This document shows positions 24,346 through 36,668 of a stretch of 64,000 nucleotides of DNA, one piece after another. This DNA comes from Hexactinellida sp. DTS-2022 (lineage: Eukaryota; Porifera; Hexactinellida): the NCBI GenBank assembly GCA_028753945.1, contig JAPNXP010000001.1, forward strand, positions 13,320,501 to 13,384,500. Reading direction: 5' to 3'. The position numbers and the translations under genes are program-made. Under the pieces are notes generated by a model. It had not been told where the DNA came from, did not search any database, and saw only the letters and a program-made list of their open reading frames with translations. Each line of letters starts with the position of its first letter. The first letter of the stretch is position 1.

Positions 24346-24871
24346 CACTAATCCGGCCAAATGTATTTGAAGAACAATAATTTTATGAATATATTCCAGC
24401 TTCTAGAGGCAAACATAATTACATTTGTTAATGTTTCAATATAAAACGATAGTTAAAGTATAAAAAATAGCAAATTTTGAATATATATTTATACAGGTAT
24501 TAAGCTCATAAACTATATAGTGAACTAATTAAATATAGAATTTCTGATCATTATGAGCCAATTATAATTTACTAATTCTGATTTCACATTAGAATTCCAC
24601 ATAGTCGAATTACTCTAGGCACTTAATTTCAAATATTTACGATTATTTACTGAGAAACAGCCATATTACCATTTGTGCAACTTATGCTAGTATTACATGA
24701 ATTTTGGCAGAAATGACATGGAATCCCAATATTATTTAATTTATAACTATAGTAATATTTATTATACTAATTTAAAAGTATACTTTAATTAAGCAGCCGT
24801 TAAAAAGTTACCATACGAATATTCCGTCTGCATTAAAATTCCTGTTGTTCAAATAATTTTGTTGGTTAGTG
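24346..24871. mobile_element. Tc1/mariner-type MITE, ~526 bp
   Basis: The ends CACTAATCCGGCCAAATG and TTTGTTGGTTAGTG are inverted and flanked by TA. The left half has a counterpart at 48021 onward. Related ends bound the element at 52538-53561. Confidence 0.7.
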
Positions 24872-26511
24872 TACACTTACTTGCCAACCATTCTACAGAT
24901 AATTGATTTGTTGGCGATTTGAACATACATTGTTTTAATTACCATTAATTATTCATTGAGAATACTTCTTTTAGCTCTGAATAATCTGAATAATTCTTTA
25001 TTTGAGTTAACTATCAACTTTAGCAAGAAAACTGCCCAACACACCATTGAATATTGCAAGTGCATAGCATAATTTGTACTAAGAATTAATTAATATATCT
25101 CATCTAATTGCGTACCTTGATGTATACTTTGAAATAATAATTCGGTTAATTAGTCCATCCAAATACCGTAAATGGGGCGACTTTGGTCCAAACTTAGGTA
25201 ATTATTCAAACATATACGTATCGGGTGATCGATCAGGTAAAGATGATCAGATAAATATATTTTTGTGTATATTCTGAATACACTAGGAATTCAAATTTCA
25301 TATTTGTGAATAGATATGTGTGATATTCACAAATATATTGGGAATTTAGGCTAAATAATCGAAACGATATCGCAAATAGCTCTTATTTGAAAATCTCGTT
25401 CTTTTTAAGTTAGTAAGCTCAAAATTCCAACACAAGTATCAATTTTCTAGGACTGTATCGAAAGAATAAAGTAACAATATCAAATTATCAATAGGGCTGA
25501 GCAAGTATCAATATACTATATTAAATGTATTATCAATTCATTTTGGACCTATTTACTAGGCATACGCTTGATTCCAATAATTTCCTGAATTTAATGATCC
25601 TTCGGAAAAGTTAAGCTCACGAGTCTACTTGGCCCCAGTTACTTAGTATGTTCCAACTCCAACTTTTCTAAGAGATATACTATACACCGAGTTTTGATAT
25701 CATTCTGTAATACATTTGGAGCTATGGTATATTGCAATATACATTTCAATACTGGCTGCCATTAATATACTCGTCTATACATCTATACTCCCTTTACTGA
25801 AATTAATTCGATGAAATACATTGTTAGTATAACACCGTCCCTTTCTGTGTCTTAATTTCAGTCGCGTTTTAGCCCCGTTTCCCAAAGTACTAACGTTATA
25901 CAATGAATAGAAGTGTAAATAGGAGATTATTCGAAAATATACAATTGTGTCTCTGCTCTTAGGGCTCTACTAGACGGGTCACTTAGCTATATAGGGAGAT
26001 AAAATAATCAATTTTTGGTTCAATTGGGGCGATATTCAGCCTGTAGTTAAAGTGAATTCAGCATAGAGCTAAAGAATAGCTAGGATTTCAAAAGGTATTA
26101 AAGAATAACTAAAACTTACCATAATTTCGTGCGACAGATTAATATTATTAACATTAATGGTTTTAATCTAGTAATTAACCAAGAAAATACATATATTAAT
26201 AGCCCAATTTTGTCTAATTCTATGTATAAATAATATATTTAATGCGAAACTCAATATTGTGTATGGAATTTACATATTTTCTGTGTTATTGTGGGATTGG
26301 GCTGTATCAACTATAAAAATGAAGAAAACATAACTAATTTCGACGAGATTGATCCATTAATTCATGAGAAATTAATTGTTAAGTGGTGCTCATTTCACTA
26401 CTAGATTTCGCTACTAACTTCACACTCGTATTCTTATTTCCCAGCACTCCAGTTTATTAAATTAAGATAATAAAGTCTCATACACTATAGCAAGTATAAT
26501 TAAATGTATTA

Positions 26512-26846
26512 CAGTGGATGCTGGTTATAAGAACATTCTTTTAAAAATACTCCAGTGTGCGATAACAAATTGATATACGTATAATACAATCACACATAAT
26601 ATTCTTTATCCTTATACTCTCGCCCCTAACTTGAGATTGGGAGCCGACTTCCCTCTGTGATCCCTGGATCTACGCTTTGCCCTGAAATGGTTTAGCCACT
26701 GAGCTAAGTAAGTAACTGTTAGTTATAGTAAAGATAGACACGATTTGTTCTATACTTATTATCTCCAACAATTAGTAACAATACTTGTCAATAAGAATTA
26801 ACAAATTCCGATCCCAGCGATAGTATCATATAACAGGTATCCACTG
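26512..26846. mobile_element. 335-bp MITE with tRNA-like internal segment
   Basis: The ends CAGTGGATGCTGGTTATAAG and ATAACAGGTATCCACTG are flanked by TA. Its inner part on the minus strand has TAGCTCAGTGG (26706-26696), a good RNA polymerase III A box, and a weak B-box-like GATCCAGGGATC about 26 bp on. The same element sits at 49620-49955. Confidence 0.72.
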
Positions 26847-28099
26847 TATTGCATATCTAGTTGTAATGGAATAGTGTGGACTGTTCCATCGAATACACTT
26901 AGGAATTTCAAACCTTTATAAGAAGTGGAAAATTGAAATACAAGTTTTGGCATTATTGAGAGATCAACTCTGCAATTACGAATTTTAAAACTACAAAATA
27001 TGCAATTTTAATAACTAAACTTACAAGCCGTCTACTACCACTTAATTAATTTCAATGCCTGTGTAATTGAATTTGATGACTTCATTTCAGTTTTAATTTA
27101 TGTTGGAGTAAATACATTTCAGTTACAGTTACAGTTACTGTTTAGAAAATTTGCTAAAATCTATTTTATTTGGATTTGAACTGCAGTTCAATTTCTGTTC
27201 AGTTCGCAGCACTATAATATGGATGCACTATTAGTCAACACCAAAATATGGTGCCCTGTCAAAATTTCACAGTTTTAATTTTACTTTTATCACATGATGT
27301 AAATAGGCAGCTGAGTATTCTTAAAGTTTGATAAACAAGTAAAATCCGATTTTGAACGTTAATGAATTTCATATTTGTGCAAGTTGGGATTGTGATCACT
27401 GGTTAACTGGTTTACTGCAAATATTATATTTTAATGGTACATGTTTGTTAACTAGACAAGGGTCTCAAACTCAAATATATCACGGGTAAAAGTGAATTTC
27501 TGATTCTGATTCTTAATATAAGGAATCCAAATATCGCTTTAAAATAATGAGATTCTTCAGAGATTAATAGAGTATCCGTAAATAATGAATCATTGTGTTC
27601 ACAAATGTATAAATATATTACTGGCATAAATCCGGAATAGTTTCCAATAAGGAAATAATTTTCTGGAATAATATCCCTGTTGTTCAAATACTCTTTGTGT
27701 TGGTTAGTGTATTTCGATTAGCTTTAATATCGGTGGAAAACAATAAAATTTACACAGAATATGAAATTGTTTACTATATTTCGGCACTAACGCAAACCTA
27801 TTAGACACTGACCCAAAATATATAATTTATAAACCTTATTCGATCATTGGGGTTACCATACAATATAGACAATAACTGCAACTGTAACTGTATTATTAAC
27901 TCTTATTAAAATTTAATCTTTTTTATAATTTAATCTTAACTCTAACTATGCGTATAATGAAATCTTTTTAACTGTAACCGTGACTGGATTTTTGTTTTTC
28001 AACTGTGACTCAAACAGAATTTAACCAAATTTTAAAATTGAGTTTGCAGTTCTACCACCACAAAAAAAATGTCAGCACAGCTGTAATTTTGAAATTTTA

Positions 28100-28244
28100 C
28101 AGTGAACTATCGTTTTAACGACTTGCTTGGGACCTGTAAATTCATTCTTTATCTCCGGATATTCGTTATAAGCGGATAATAATTTTAGTGCATTTAGTGC
28201 TCTGGGGGAAATCTCCATTTCGGTACATACGACTTCGTCCACTG
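28100..28244. mobile_element. 145-bp MITE, pogo/Tc1 type
   Basis: The left end CAGTGAACTATCG and the right end CGACTTCGTCCACTG are inverted and flanked by TA. The unit B copy (51267-51424) keeps a better right end. Confidence 0.72.
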
Positions 28245-30045
28245 TATATCAATTTAGTATAAATATAATTAATGTGTTACGCAATAATTACTATGTAATC
28301 TAAATAAACCAGGTACATATGTACTAACCATATTCTACTGAAATTGGATTCGTATGCGACATTGAACACATGTTTGAGGTTTAATTCCCACTAATTATTC
28401 AATGAGAGTACTTTCAGTGCCTAACTCCATGCTATACTGATCATAATTATATCTGAATTATTCATTATTTGTGGAATTATCTCTAAGTTATGGAATATTA
28501 CAATATATTTGAGATATTCTCACTAAAATAACAAACTATAATAAGGAAACAACAGCAAACAGATCATTAGAATGAGTAATACTAGTGGCTTACTAAGCCA
28601 CCATCAATATTTGATTTTGTCGTGCACTGCTGCTGTTGAGGTTGGACAGTCTGAATATAGTGGGCCAAAATACTTTTAGCCGCTTAGTGTATTTACATTA
28701 GTAGATGCTTCAACTTGGATATTTTACATAAAAAGACGTTAAAGTGTAATAAAATAGCAAATCTTTTGAATCTTTTTATGAAGCTGTAAGCGAATATTGT
28801 GTCGGCATTAAAATCATATTGTTCAGATACTTTTGGCTGATTAGTGAAAGTAGAACATCGATAATAAATAAGGGGAGACTGGAGAAATATGTTGGCATTG
28901 TCGGAAATTTCTATTGGCCGTCATAATGTCATAGTAGTTATCATGCATTAATTTGTATATTGGCTAAGGGAATTAAAATTTGTACTTAACCGAAAAGTCG
29001 CCATCATGCCTTTTCTATTTCGGCGACTGATTTTGGAGGATTGTTTGTTTGTTGAAAGTTGTATTATATTTCAAAAAGTCATCCTATCAGCCATACTTGA
29101 TTGCTTTTAAGCAGTTGCAGTTCTTTTCATCTTATCTTTGGGATTTGGCACTCTACGTACCTCCCACGTCTAAGATCAGCTACTAGCTATAGTTAAATTC
29201 CCATGTACTATATACGTATCGAAAATATTCAAATTCAATATAGTGCATCTTAATATAGTGACACTTTATTATTGTGATTCACTTAATAAAGGGCCGTATA
29301 TGACAGTGAGAAAGCCAAAAACGTAGAAGGCCGAAATATAATATTGATTCGATTTTCAGCCAAACTTTCACTCAAATCAACAGCCAATAAAACTTTCTAG
29401 TGGCGACCATATACCGTATTCACTCGAACAATCGCCCTCCTCCTAAGCGATATAAAATTAAAACCCAAATTAAATGCTAAATAGACCTGCATTTAACTAG
29501 GTAACTTGGAAAATCCGGAATTTTTTTATCATACAACACCAGATGAGCACTAAGGGGATTTGTTTAACGGGATAATAGCGCTTAAAGTATTTCCTCAAAT
29601 AGCAAATAGCAATAAATACGATAACAAATTAATTTAAATCTATATATTTTGGACAAAGTGGGTCATCTTATGCACGAATATATGTCAATAAATCACAGAT
29701 ATACTTGTAATGTAGGCTATTGATTAAGTGTAAATGAATTTTTGATGTTGTGTAAAAATGAGACGAAATATATCAAAAATGGAATGGAAGCTTCTGGTAG
29801 AAAATATTAGATAAGATCCCAAACCCGATCCTAGTATGTAAGTGAATCTACACTCCGATCACAATCCTTAAAAAACGATCGCTATAAAAATGATAGATAG
29901 AAAACTCTTATGCCCCATGTATTATGACTTTATGAGTAAATATTAATTATCACATTGGTTATAGACCACCTTTTGAGTATGTATGTAGATAAGAATTATC
30001 CTAACTTTATTTTAACAAACGCTTTATTTGTGTAGAATTCCGGAT

Positions 30046-33000
30046 ATGGCAATCGAAGAGCTATCTGCCTTAACGGAACTAACCAACAAATTAACATCCG
30101 AAGAAATAATACGAATCAAGAATGAAATCGGTATCCCAGAAGGATTGTGTGAAGATATAACTCATAAATCGAATTTCCTAATCGCAATGAAACAATGGAA
30201 AGGTAGAGACGCCTACAAGTTCTATCTGGCTCTACAGCACATCCGACCCGACTTGTCAGCAATAGCTTGTGAAGTGAAGTGGCTATGCGACTCATCCCCA
30301 GGAGAAACCGAATTCCAAGAGGAGGAACTGTCAATCAAAACTCTAATCAATCTACTGAGAGATGAAATCCCTATGGATAAATGGACGTTAATATACATAA
30401 CTCTGATAAATGAACCAATTGAGAATATCAGTTTTGAAATGGCCATGAACAAACTGTTGGAAAACGGATTTATTCAGAAAGACCTGAAAGAACTAACAAG
30501 GATCCTGGTGGGAATCCAAAGAAATGACGTGGTTGTACAATTGAAGGTCTACATTACTTTATTCTCGAAAATGCAGGAAGGGGAGTTTGAAAGCAAATTC
30601 AAAAAGGAAATCGACAAACAAGCAAAAGAACTGGAACAATGGGAAATGAAACTAAGAGCGTTTGCAAAATTACAATTCGAGAATATTAAACAAATGATTG
30701 GAAAGGATAAATTGGTGAGCCTGGAAAGCGTATTTGTTGATTTGACAATTTTAAAAGAGGAACCCAGAGAAATAAACATGGAGGATGAAACGACCTATAA
30801 TGAAATTGCATACCTCAGAAAAATTGCAAATAAGGAGGTAGAAATAACGCCTGTCGATTTTACAGAAGAATTATTAGCGTTTGATGCTGCAAAGCCTGAA
30901 ATTTGGTGCATAATCGGGAATCCGGGATGCGGTAAGACATTCTTGTCAAAGAGAACTGCTCTCAGATTCAGTCACAAAGAATTAGTCGGAATTCGATACT
31001 CAATCTCGATTCCCTGTCGCGACACTAACTGGCACTCAATAGAGTCGACACGATATGATGATGCAGCAGAAATTGAGTCAGAATTCATCACAAAATGGCT
31101 TTGTTTAGGCTTGCCAAATGGCGCCAATTGGTCAAGGGACCTAGCTAAACACCTGGCAGGGTCAGATGGTGATGGCCTCACATTGATAATAGACGGGCTG
31201 GATGAATTTACCAAAAAGATACCTTTCGGATGCACATTCTTATGTTCGTTATTAACACGAAAATCGCTAACAAAATCAACGATAATTCTAACAACGCGAC
31301 CTGGGGCTTGGACCGTCATATCCTCTACAAACGAACTGATCATAGACCGCTATTATCAGGTGCTGGGCTTCTCGCCAGAAAACAGGGACCTATATTTCCA
31401 AAAACAGATTACAAGCGAACGCAAACTGAGGGAATGCTTTAACCTAATGGAGCGACATGACGAAATGAAACAGCTCTCTCTAATCCCTGTAAACGCATCG
31501 TTGTTCGCGGCACTATTGAAAGGAGAGGATTCTACCTCCATTAATACGCTAACAAAGCTCTACTACGAATTAGTACTGTATATGATAAGGAGAGAACTAC
31601 TAAGAATGGGCCTAAAGGAGTACTCTCGAGTCTCACGCATTTCAAACCTCCACACAGACATACTAGCCTGCCTGCATAGAATAGGATTCATAGCAATCCT
31701 CGGAGTGGCAAACAGAGATCTGGTATCGGAAGAGACAGTAACTCTCAATTTGGGACAGGAAGAATACCCATGCCAGTGCTTAGGTCTAGCTCACGAGCAC
31801 TACCGAAAGGAATCCGTCGGACTTATGAAACAAGTGTGGACATTTGTCCACCTGACTATGCAGGAGTTCGTATCTGCCCTCTATTTGGAACACACTAGCT
31901 GGATTAAGCAGTGCTACAGTGTTAGGTATATTTCCCACTCCGAGGCCAACTTATCTCTATTCCGAATGGTAGTCAGGTTCCTCTGTGGACTCCTGTCTGA
32001 TAAAGCAGCCGCTCTTCTTTCCATCCTATACAGGTACCTGACTCCTCAGCCCATTCAGATAATCGATATGCCGATGAGCTATCAACTTAGGTACACTGGT
32101 TTGTATCACCATGAAGGTTGGAATCTATTTACCAAAATATATTTCCAATTAGCCTCAATTTTATTCGAGACTAACTCAGATTCAATTCCTTTTTGGTTCA
32201 ATAACTTCAAACAACATTTTCCGATGCCAGTGTACCTGTATGTACTAGAATCCGTCTCTCCAAATGAATGGATTTGTTTTATTCAGACTCTCAAACTCGT
32301 TTGTCGAATTCAACTCATTTATATCGACACTACTCATATCAATCCGACTCAATTCCACTCTTTGATCCAGGAAATGGGAATCTGTTCCATTAATTTATTA
32401 GCATTGCGCTTCTATCAGAAAGATTCCACTACAGTCCTATCGTATACCGAAACAATTAGAGAGATAGGAATTAAGTCTGACACTAAAATTAGTATTGAGC
32501 TATCCGTCTGTAATTTCAGTGCTGAGACAGATGTTATTCTCTTTCCTACGCCAACCAATCAGATTACCGACAGCTTGAGACTAGCTGTGAATAAATATTC
32601 ACATAAAGCTCTTCAGGAATTAACCAATCTATTCTCTGCTATTCAATGCTTATTTGTTAGGGAATCTGAAACTAATTACGTCACTATGGTACCAGCTCTG
32701 TGTCAGGTGACACAATTAAGAGTATTACACCTCTATAAGATTCCTTCTAAAAACATTCCTAGCTTAACAGCTGTGCTACCTCAATTCTCTAAGCTACAAG
32801 AGATTGCATTCACTAATGCCTCACTGCTACCTGCAATTACTCATCTGTCAAATCTAACTTATCTACAGATACGAGATTATACACCACAAGACACAACTCT
32901 CTGTGATTATTTGTTACAGATTATTAATGGGAACAGACGCTCATTAAGAGGAATGGAATTGTGGAATTTGCACGATATTGGATTGAATAATTGGAGTTTG

Positions 33001-33387
33001 CTTCTCAATTGTTTGCAACTTTGCACTAATTTAGTTCAGCTAAAGCTATGGCGAATTAATCTACCATCTAATGACGTCACTCACTGGAGTAGCGCTGTTA
33101 AACAAATGAAGTCTTTAGTTGAGTTGGAATTACAGTGGGTCTCCCTCTCTGACACAGGATTATTATCTCTCTGTGAAGGCCTGATATACCATCCTGCTAT
33201 TAGAAGTCTAGAGCTAGGAGGCTGTAAGCTGAGTTCTCTATCCTGTGAGCCTCTAGCTAACCTAATACCAACTGTCTCACAGCTGGAGACACTGAGAGTC
33301 GATGGACTATCTGAACCTGACAGAGATCCTATCTCATTACTCAAGGAAACAGCTGATGAGTTTGGTATTGAGCTTCAGCTGCGGTAA
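30046..33387 (+). CDS. NLR-B: DED-like/DED-like/NACHT/LRR protein, 1113 aa
   Basis: This is a whole coding exon with no interruption. I place the start at ATG 30046 (MAIEELSALTEL) because a splice acceptor (TTTGTGTAG) ends at 30035 and NLR-C starts at the equal place; the in-frame ATG at 30028 lies in the intron. Residues 1-82 and 96-175 look like death-fold domains; the second resembles a DED. Residues 175-230 are helical and charged. NACHT follows, with Walker A GNPGCGKT (291-298), Walker B LIIDGLDEF (D383, D386, E387), and a sensor-1 TTRPGAW near 416. The NLR linker shows FVHLTMQEF near 600. About ten LRRs run from 843 to the end. By family, a cytosolic ATP-dependent immune sensor that oligomerises and recruits death-fold partners. 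Promoters with a kB-like site suggest induction by NF-kB (inference). Confidence 0.95.
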   Translation: MAIEELSALTELTNKLTSEEIIRIKNEIGIPEGLCEDITHKSNFLIAMKQWKGRDAYKFYLALQHIRPDLSAIACEVKWLCDSSPGETEFQEEELSIKTLINLLRDEIPMDKWTLIYITLINEPIENISFEMAMNKLLENGFIQKDLKELTRILVGIQRNDVVVQLKVYITLFSKMQEGEFESKFKKEIDKQAKELEQWEMKLRAFAKLQFENIKQMIGKDKLVSLESVFVDLTILKEEPREINMEDETTYNEIAYLRKIANKEVEITPVDFTEELLAFDAAKPEIWCIIGNPGCGKTFLSKRTALRFSHKELVGIRYSISIPCRDTNWHSIESTRYDDAAEIESEFITKWLCLGLPNGANWSRDLAKHLAGSDGDGLTLIIDGLDEFTKKIPFGCTFLCSLLTRKSLTKSTIILTTRPGAWTVISSTNELIIDRYYQVLGFSPENRDLYFQKQITSERKLRECFNLMERHDEMKQLSLIPVNASLFAALLKGEDSTSINTLTKLYYELVLYMIRRELLRMGLKEYSRVSRISNLHTDILACLHRIGFIAILGVANRDLVSEETVTLNLGQEEYPCQCLGLAHEHYRKESVGLMKQVWTFVHLTMQEFVSALYLEHTSWIKQCYSVRYISHSEANLSLFRMVVRFLCGLLSDKAAALLSILYRYLTPQPIQIIDMPMSYQLRYTGLYHHEGWNLFTKIYFQLASILFETNSDSIPFWFNNFKQHFPMPVYLYVLESVSPNEWICFIQTLKLVCRIQLIYIDTTHINPTQFHSLIQEMGICSINLLALRFYQKDSTTVLSYTETIREIGIKSDTKISIELSVCNFSAETDVILFPTPTNQITDSLRLAVNKYSHKALQELTNLFSAIQCLFVRESETNYVTMVPALCQVTQLRVLHLYKIPSKNIPSLTAVLPQFSKLQEIAFTNASLLPAITHLSNLTYLQIRDYTPQDTTLCDYLLQIINGNRRSLRGMELWNLHDIGLNNWSLLLNCLQLCTNLVQLKLWRINLPSNDVTHWSSAVKQMKSLVELELQWVSLSDTGLLSLCEGLIYHPAIRSLELGGCKLSSLSCEPLANLIPTVSQLETLRVDGLSEPDRDPISLLKETADEFGIELQLR

Positions 33388-33408
33388 CTTCTCATCTCTG
33401 CTAATAAG

Positions 33409-34627
33409 GTTTGTATTCACTTTATTATCTGTTAATAATGTCTACCCCGCATAATCGGGTCACTTTGGTCCGAGGATAATTGACAAGATTAAGCGGAGAA
33501 ATCGATAAACCGAAAGTATATTATTTAGAGGTTCTTTATTTATTGTATGCAGTCATACACGTAATATCCTATAGTATAGACCTTATTATACGTACATCTT
33601 TTATTGGATAAGTATTACGTATAATACGCATAATGTAATACGTTTTATACATATACCATAATTAATATCCCGCTCTTTGAATTTGCTTTGAGCAACTTTC
33701 GGTTTATTGATATTCTTTTTTTTAAAATCGACTCATAGTTTAGCCTGTATGTACAAATTTGATTATTTGCTGTCTCTTGTATTTACAACAATATTTATAA
33801 ATATACTACTCAATTTATTTTGAAAACATCCCTGTTTCCCTGGTTGTTCATAGATTTAGTGTATAATACGTACTGATGGATAGCGTATTGCGTTATAATT
33901 AAGATTGAAACCGCTCGAACCGAATATCAGTATTCATGAATAGCCCTACCGAATACGAATACTGATAATATTCGTTTACATCAACCGAATACCAGAGAAT
34001 TATCCAGGTGCACGATACCCTCCTTTTTGGAGTATTATTAGGAAAAATAGCTATTAGGAGCGCGAAAAATAGGAATCTTCTCATATACCGTAACATTAAT
34101 TTGTGTTCTAAGCGTAATTACAAATGGCTGTATAAGACACTGTCGAAAACGAACACTGTTAGTTTTCGGTCGGGAGATCTAATCAGGTTGGAAACAAAAT
34201 ATCGACTATTCGGCAAATAATATTCGGTTCAACCAAATATATCAGTATTCGGTCTTAGGTTATACGTAAACTAACTGCCAAATTTAGACTCAAATAATAT
34301 AATTTTGATCCAATTACACGAACATTTTTGTATCATTAGCTTCTAGTTGCATAATTTTCTTCCTAAACAAGACGGTTGACTTCATTAACCACTAAAGTAT
34401 TTGTTTCCATCATCATTATCCATGTAACTGTTTATATAGTTTGCTGTTGTTTACAACATTCTATACCGAATTTCCATTTGACTCTGAGTGATATTTAACT
34501 TCCACTAACAGTTCTATAAGAGTCATTAACCACTGCATCTATATTTACCTAACAACTGCTATACAGATAGTTATTAGCCACTTGGTTAACCACTCCCTCT
34601 GTTTGATACCTTCTCTGTCTCCTCTAG
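33409..34627 (+). other. NLR-B 3'-UTR intron
   Basis: The donor AAG|GTTTGT follows 33408, 21 nt after the stop, and the acceptor CTCCTCTAG ends at 34627. It carries a shortened copy of the inverted-repeat element of unit A (about 33890-34260). No gene is seen. Confidence 0.62.
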
Positions 34628-34770
34628 ACTACATCTCGTATTCCTCTCCTCTCCAGTCTCCCTCTCGTTCTCATCTGTTTATTCGTATTTGGAACTAACT
34701 TTAGTGTTTATTTGTGTATTCTCTTGTTTGTATTTATCAATAAACACTCTCTCAATTGAATTGTGTTCGA
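34628..34770 (+). terminator. NLR-B terminal noncoding exon and poly(A) signal
   Basis: The exon starts after the conserved acceptor. AATAAA lies at 34739-34744, followed by a TG-rich stretch. It is nearly identical to the exons after NLR-A and NLR-C. Confidence 0.65.
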
Positions 34771-34815
34771 TTTTACTGAGTCTACAGTATATTAATTACT
34801 AGCATAAGTGTACTT

Positions 34816-34960
34816 CAGTGGTTCAGAACCTGAAGGCATGGAACCCTTAAGTATACACGAAAGGCTGTAGGGTGTCCACAATATGTATTACAGTTAATGG
34901 GAGGGATCCACAGAATGACTATAAGGGAGCACTTTTGGAAAATGTTGGGAATCTCTACTG
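34816..34960. mobile_element. 145-bp hAT-like MITE
   Basis: The end CAGTGGTTCAGAACCTG has the hAT-type look, and the right end ATTGTTGGG-like ...GGAATCTCTACTG is its imperfect inverse. A copy sits at the matching place after NLR-C (58934-59079). No clear target duplication was found. Confidence 0.55.
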
Positions 34961-36668
34961 TAATCACCCACATTATAATACTCACTCATCTATTGAGTTG
35001 ATAGAAACTAATCAGTGTTTAGGGATTAGAAGCGAAATATTACATTAACTCGCTAACTCTAATTTGCAGCATGACAATTGGTAGCACTTCCCATAGCTCG
35101 ATACAAATCCAATTCTAACCCAATTTTTATTATTCGTAACAGCGACGTTAGTCACGAGAGCTCATGTGTGGAATCTGAAGTTAATATAACAGCTGTTTCT
35201 CTGGGAATAGGCAGAGCATTAATCGCTTCTCAAACTTGGAAAGCGGAGCGAACCTAAATTCAATTGTAGCCAGCTTCCGTCTTCATAATTGAGCGCTCTT
35301 TTTCGATTCCTTTTTACTATCAATTAGGGGCAATATACGTTTGAAAGAATATATGAAAAGGTTTCTACCATGTGAAATATCAATTAATGCACTCATACTG
35401 TATTTGCCAACCTATGACAGCTAATTTCCCTAATTTACATACTACTTTAATTTCTAAGGTTTCGCTCACTCGGTGTTTATATGAATGCCTAACATTAAAT
35501 TGAGAAATGGTTTACACTGCCTGACCATGATATACAGTCTGCTTACCCAATGCTTGCGTTGTTATTTGAATATTTCTAAAGTTGCTGGCTAATAATTGTG
35601 CGAGAGATCGTACATTTCCCAATTATCCAACTGATCAATAGAACTTTTCAAAAGTATTCGATAACATAGGACTAAGATCCAGAAATTAGTTAAATGAACT
35701 TTACAATACGTCCAAGAAAACGAATTAATCTCCTTATTAGGCAGGATATGTAAACAGTAGTTCTAAATAGAAGTCCCTCCATCTTACGTTATTAAATTAG
35801 AAATGAAACGAATATTCGAAATGAAACCAAGGAATTATCCAAGAGAATGAGACGCTCCTTTTGGAGTATGATTTAGGAAGAAAAAAATATGAGCGGGAAA
35901 ATTTGGAATCCTTTCCTATACTGTAACACTAATTTGTAATTTAGGTGTTTGAAAATTGTATCAGACCAGGAATAGGAGCATATTTACAAATGGCATTGAA
36001 TGAAAGATTATTCGAAATGCAACGAATGCATTTTCGAATAATCGATCTTTGAGATGCCAAAGGATTAAATCAAATTTAGACATTAATCAACTAGTTTAGG
36101 TCGGAAAAATAGTTACGATCCCTCCAATCAATACAAAATAAATATATTGTATTGTTATTGTATAAAGAAAATCTATAATTACAGCTGTGCCGATATAATT
36201 TTGAGAAGGAGACACTATTAATAAATCTACGAAAATATAGTGCCTCCAAAGGATCTGTTCCCGGCACAGCTGTAATCTTAGATTTTGTGTATTACAAAAT
36301 GGCAAAAACGTGATGTTGGGATATACGTTAATGTTTCTTTACATAATCAACAATTTTTTCTGCATACCTAGATTCAGTATGAGCTCACCCATGCGTCTAA
36401 ATTAATCAATTAAAATTGACACTTTTGTAGTATCTCTCGATTCTCGGATGTCTAAAAATTTTTAGTTCAAGTTTACGAGCCTGGTTGACCTGGCCGTACT
36501 ATCAAGTTCCAGAAACCAGAGTATTAAATAAAATACAACCAAGATATATTTGAAAAGGCATGTGTTTGGAATACAAGCTAGGGCCGAAGGCCCGAGTGCG
36601 AGTTGTAAGAACGCGCGTAGAGCGGACGAGCAGCTTGCAAAAACTAAGTTAGTAAGAAAGTGAAAAGG
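34961..36668. other. Spacer colinear with 3400-5620, no gene seen
   Basis: This AT-rich stretch lacks the MITE found at 3902 in unit A. A GC-rich cassette in inverted orientation lies at about 36551-36640 (CGCGCGTAGAGCGGACGAGC). An inverted pair around 36178 and 36255 (ACAGCTGTGC and GCACAGCTGT) is also shared with unit A. Confidence 0.55.

Larger units (their letters stand above)
23948..30035 (+). other. Predicted 6.1-kb intron between leader and coding exon of NLR-B
   Basis: The intron runs from GTAAGT at 23948 to the acceptor TTTGTGTAG ending at 30035. It is colinear with 47636-51720 in unit B, where about 565 bp (24640-25205) are missing. It is filled with MITEs and AT-rich sequence. No gene is seen. 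Confidence 0.55.

Noticed and set aside
26615-26712. Functional tRNA gene on the minus strand
   Set aside because: The A box is good, but the B box is weak and no cloverleaf with a proper acceptor stem could be drawn.
30028-30045. Six extra N-terminal codons before MAIEEL in NLR-B, and 22 extra before MDISEL in NLR-C (53548-53613)
   Set aside because: Both extensions run back through a splice acceptor into intron sequence. NLR-C's extension even begins in a transposon end. The two proteins align from the later ATG and then have equal length.
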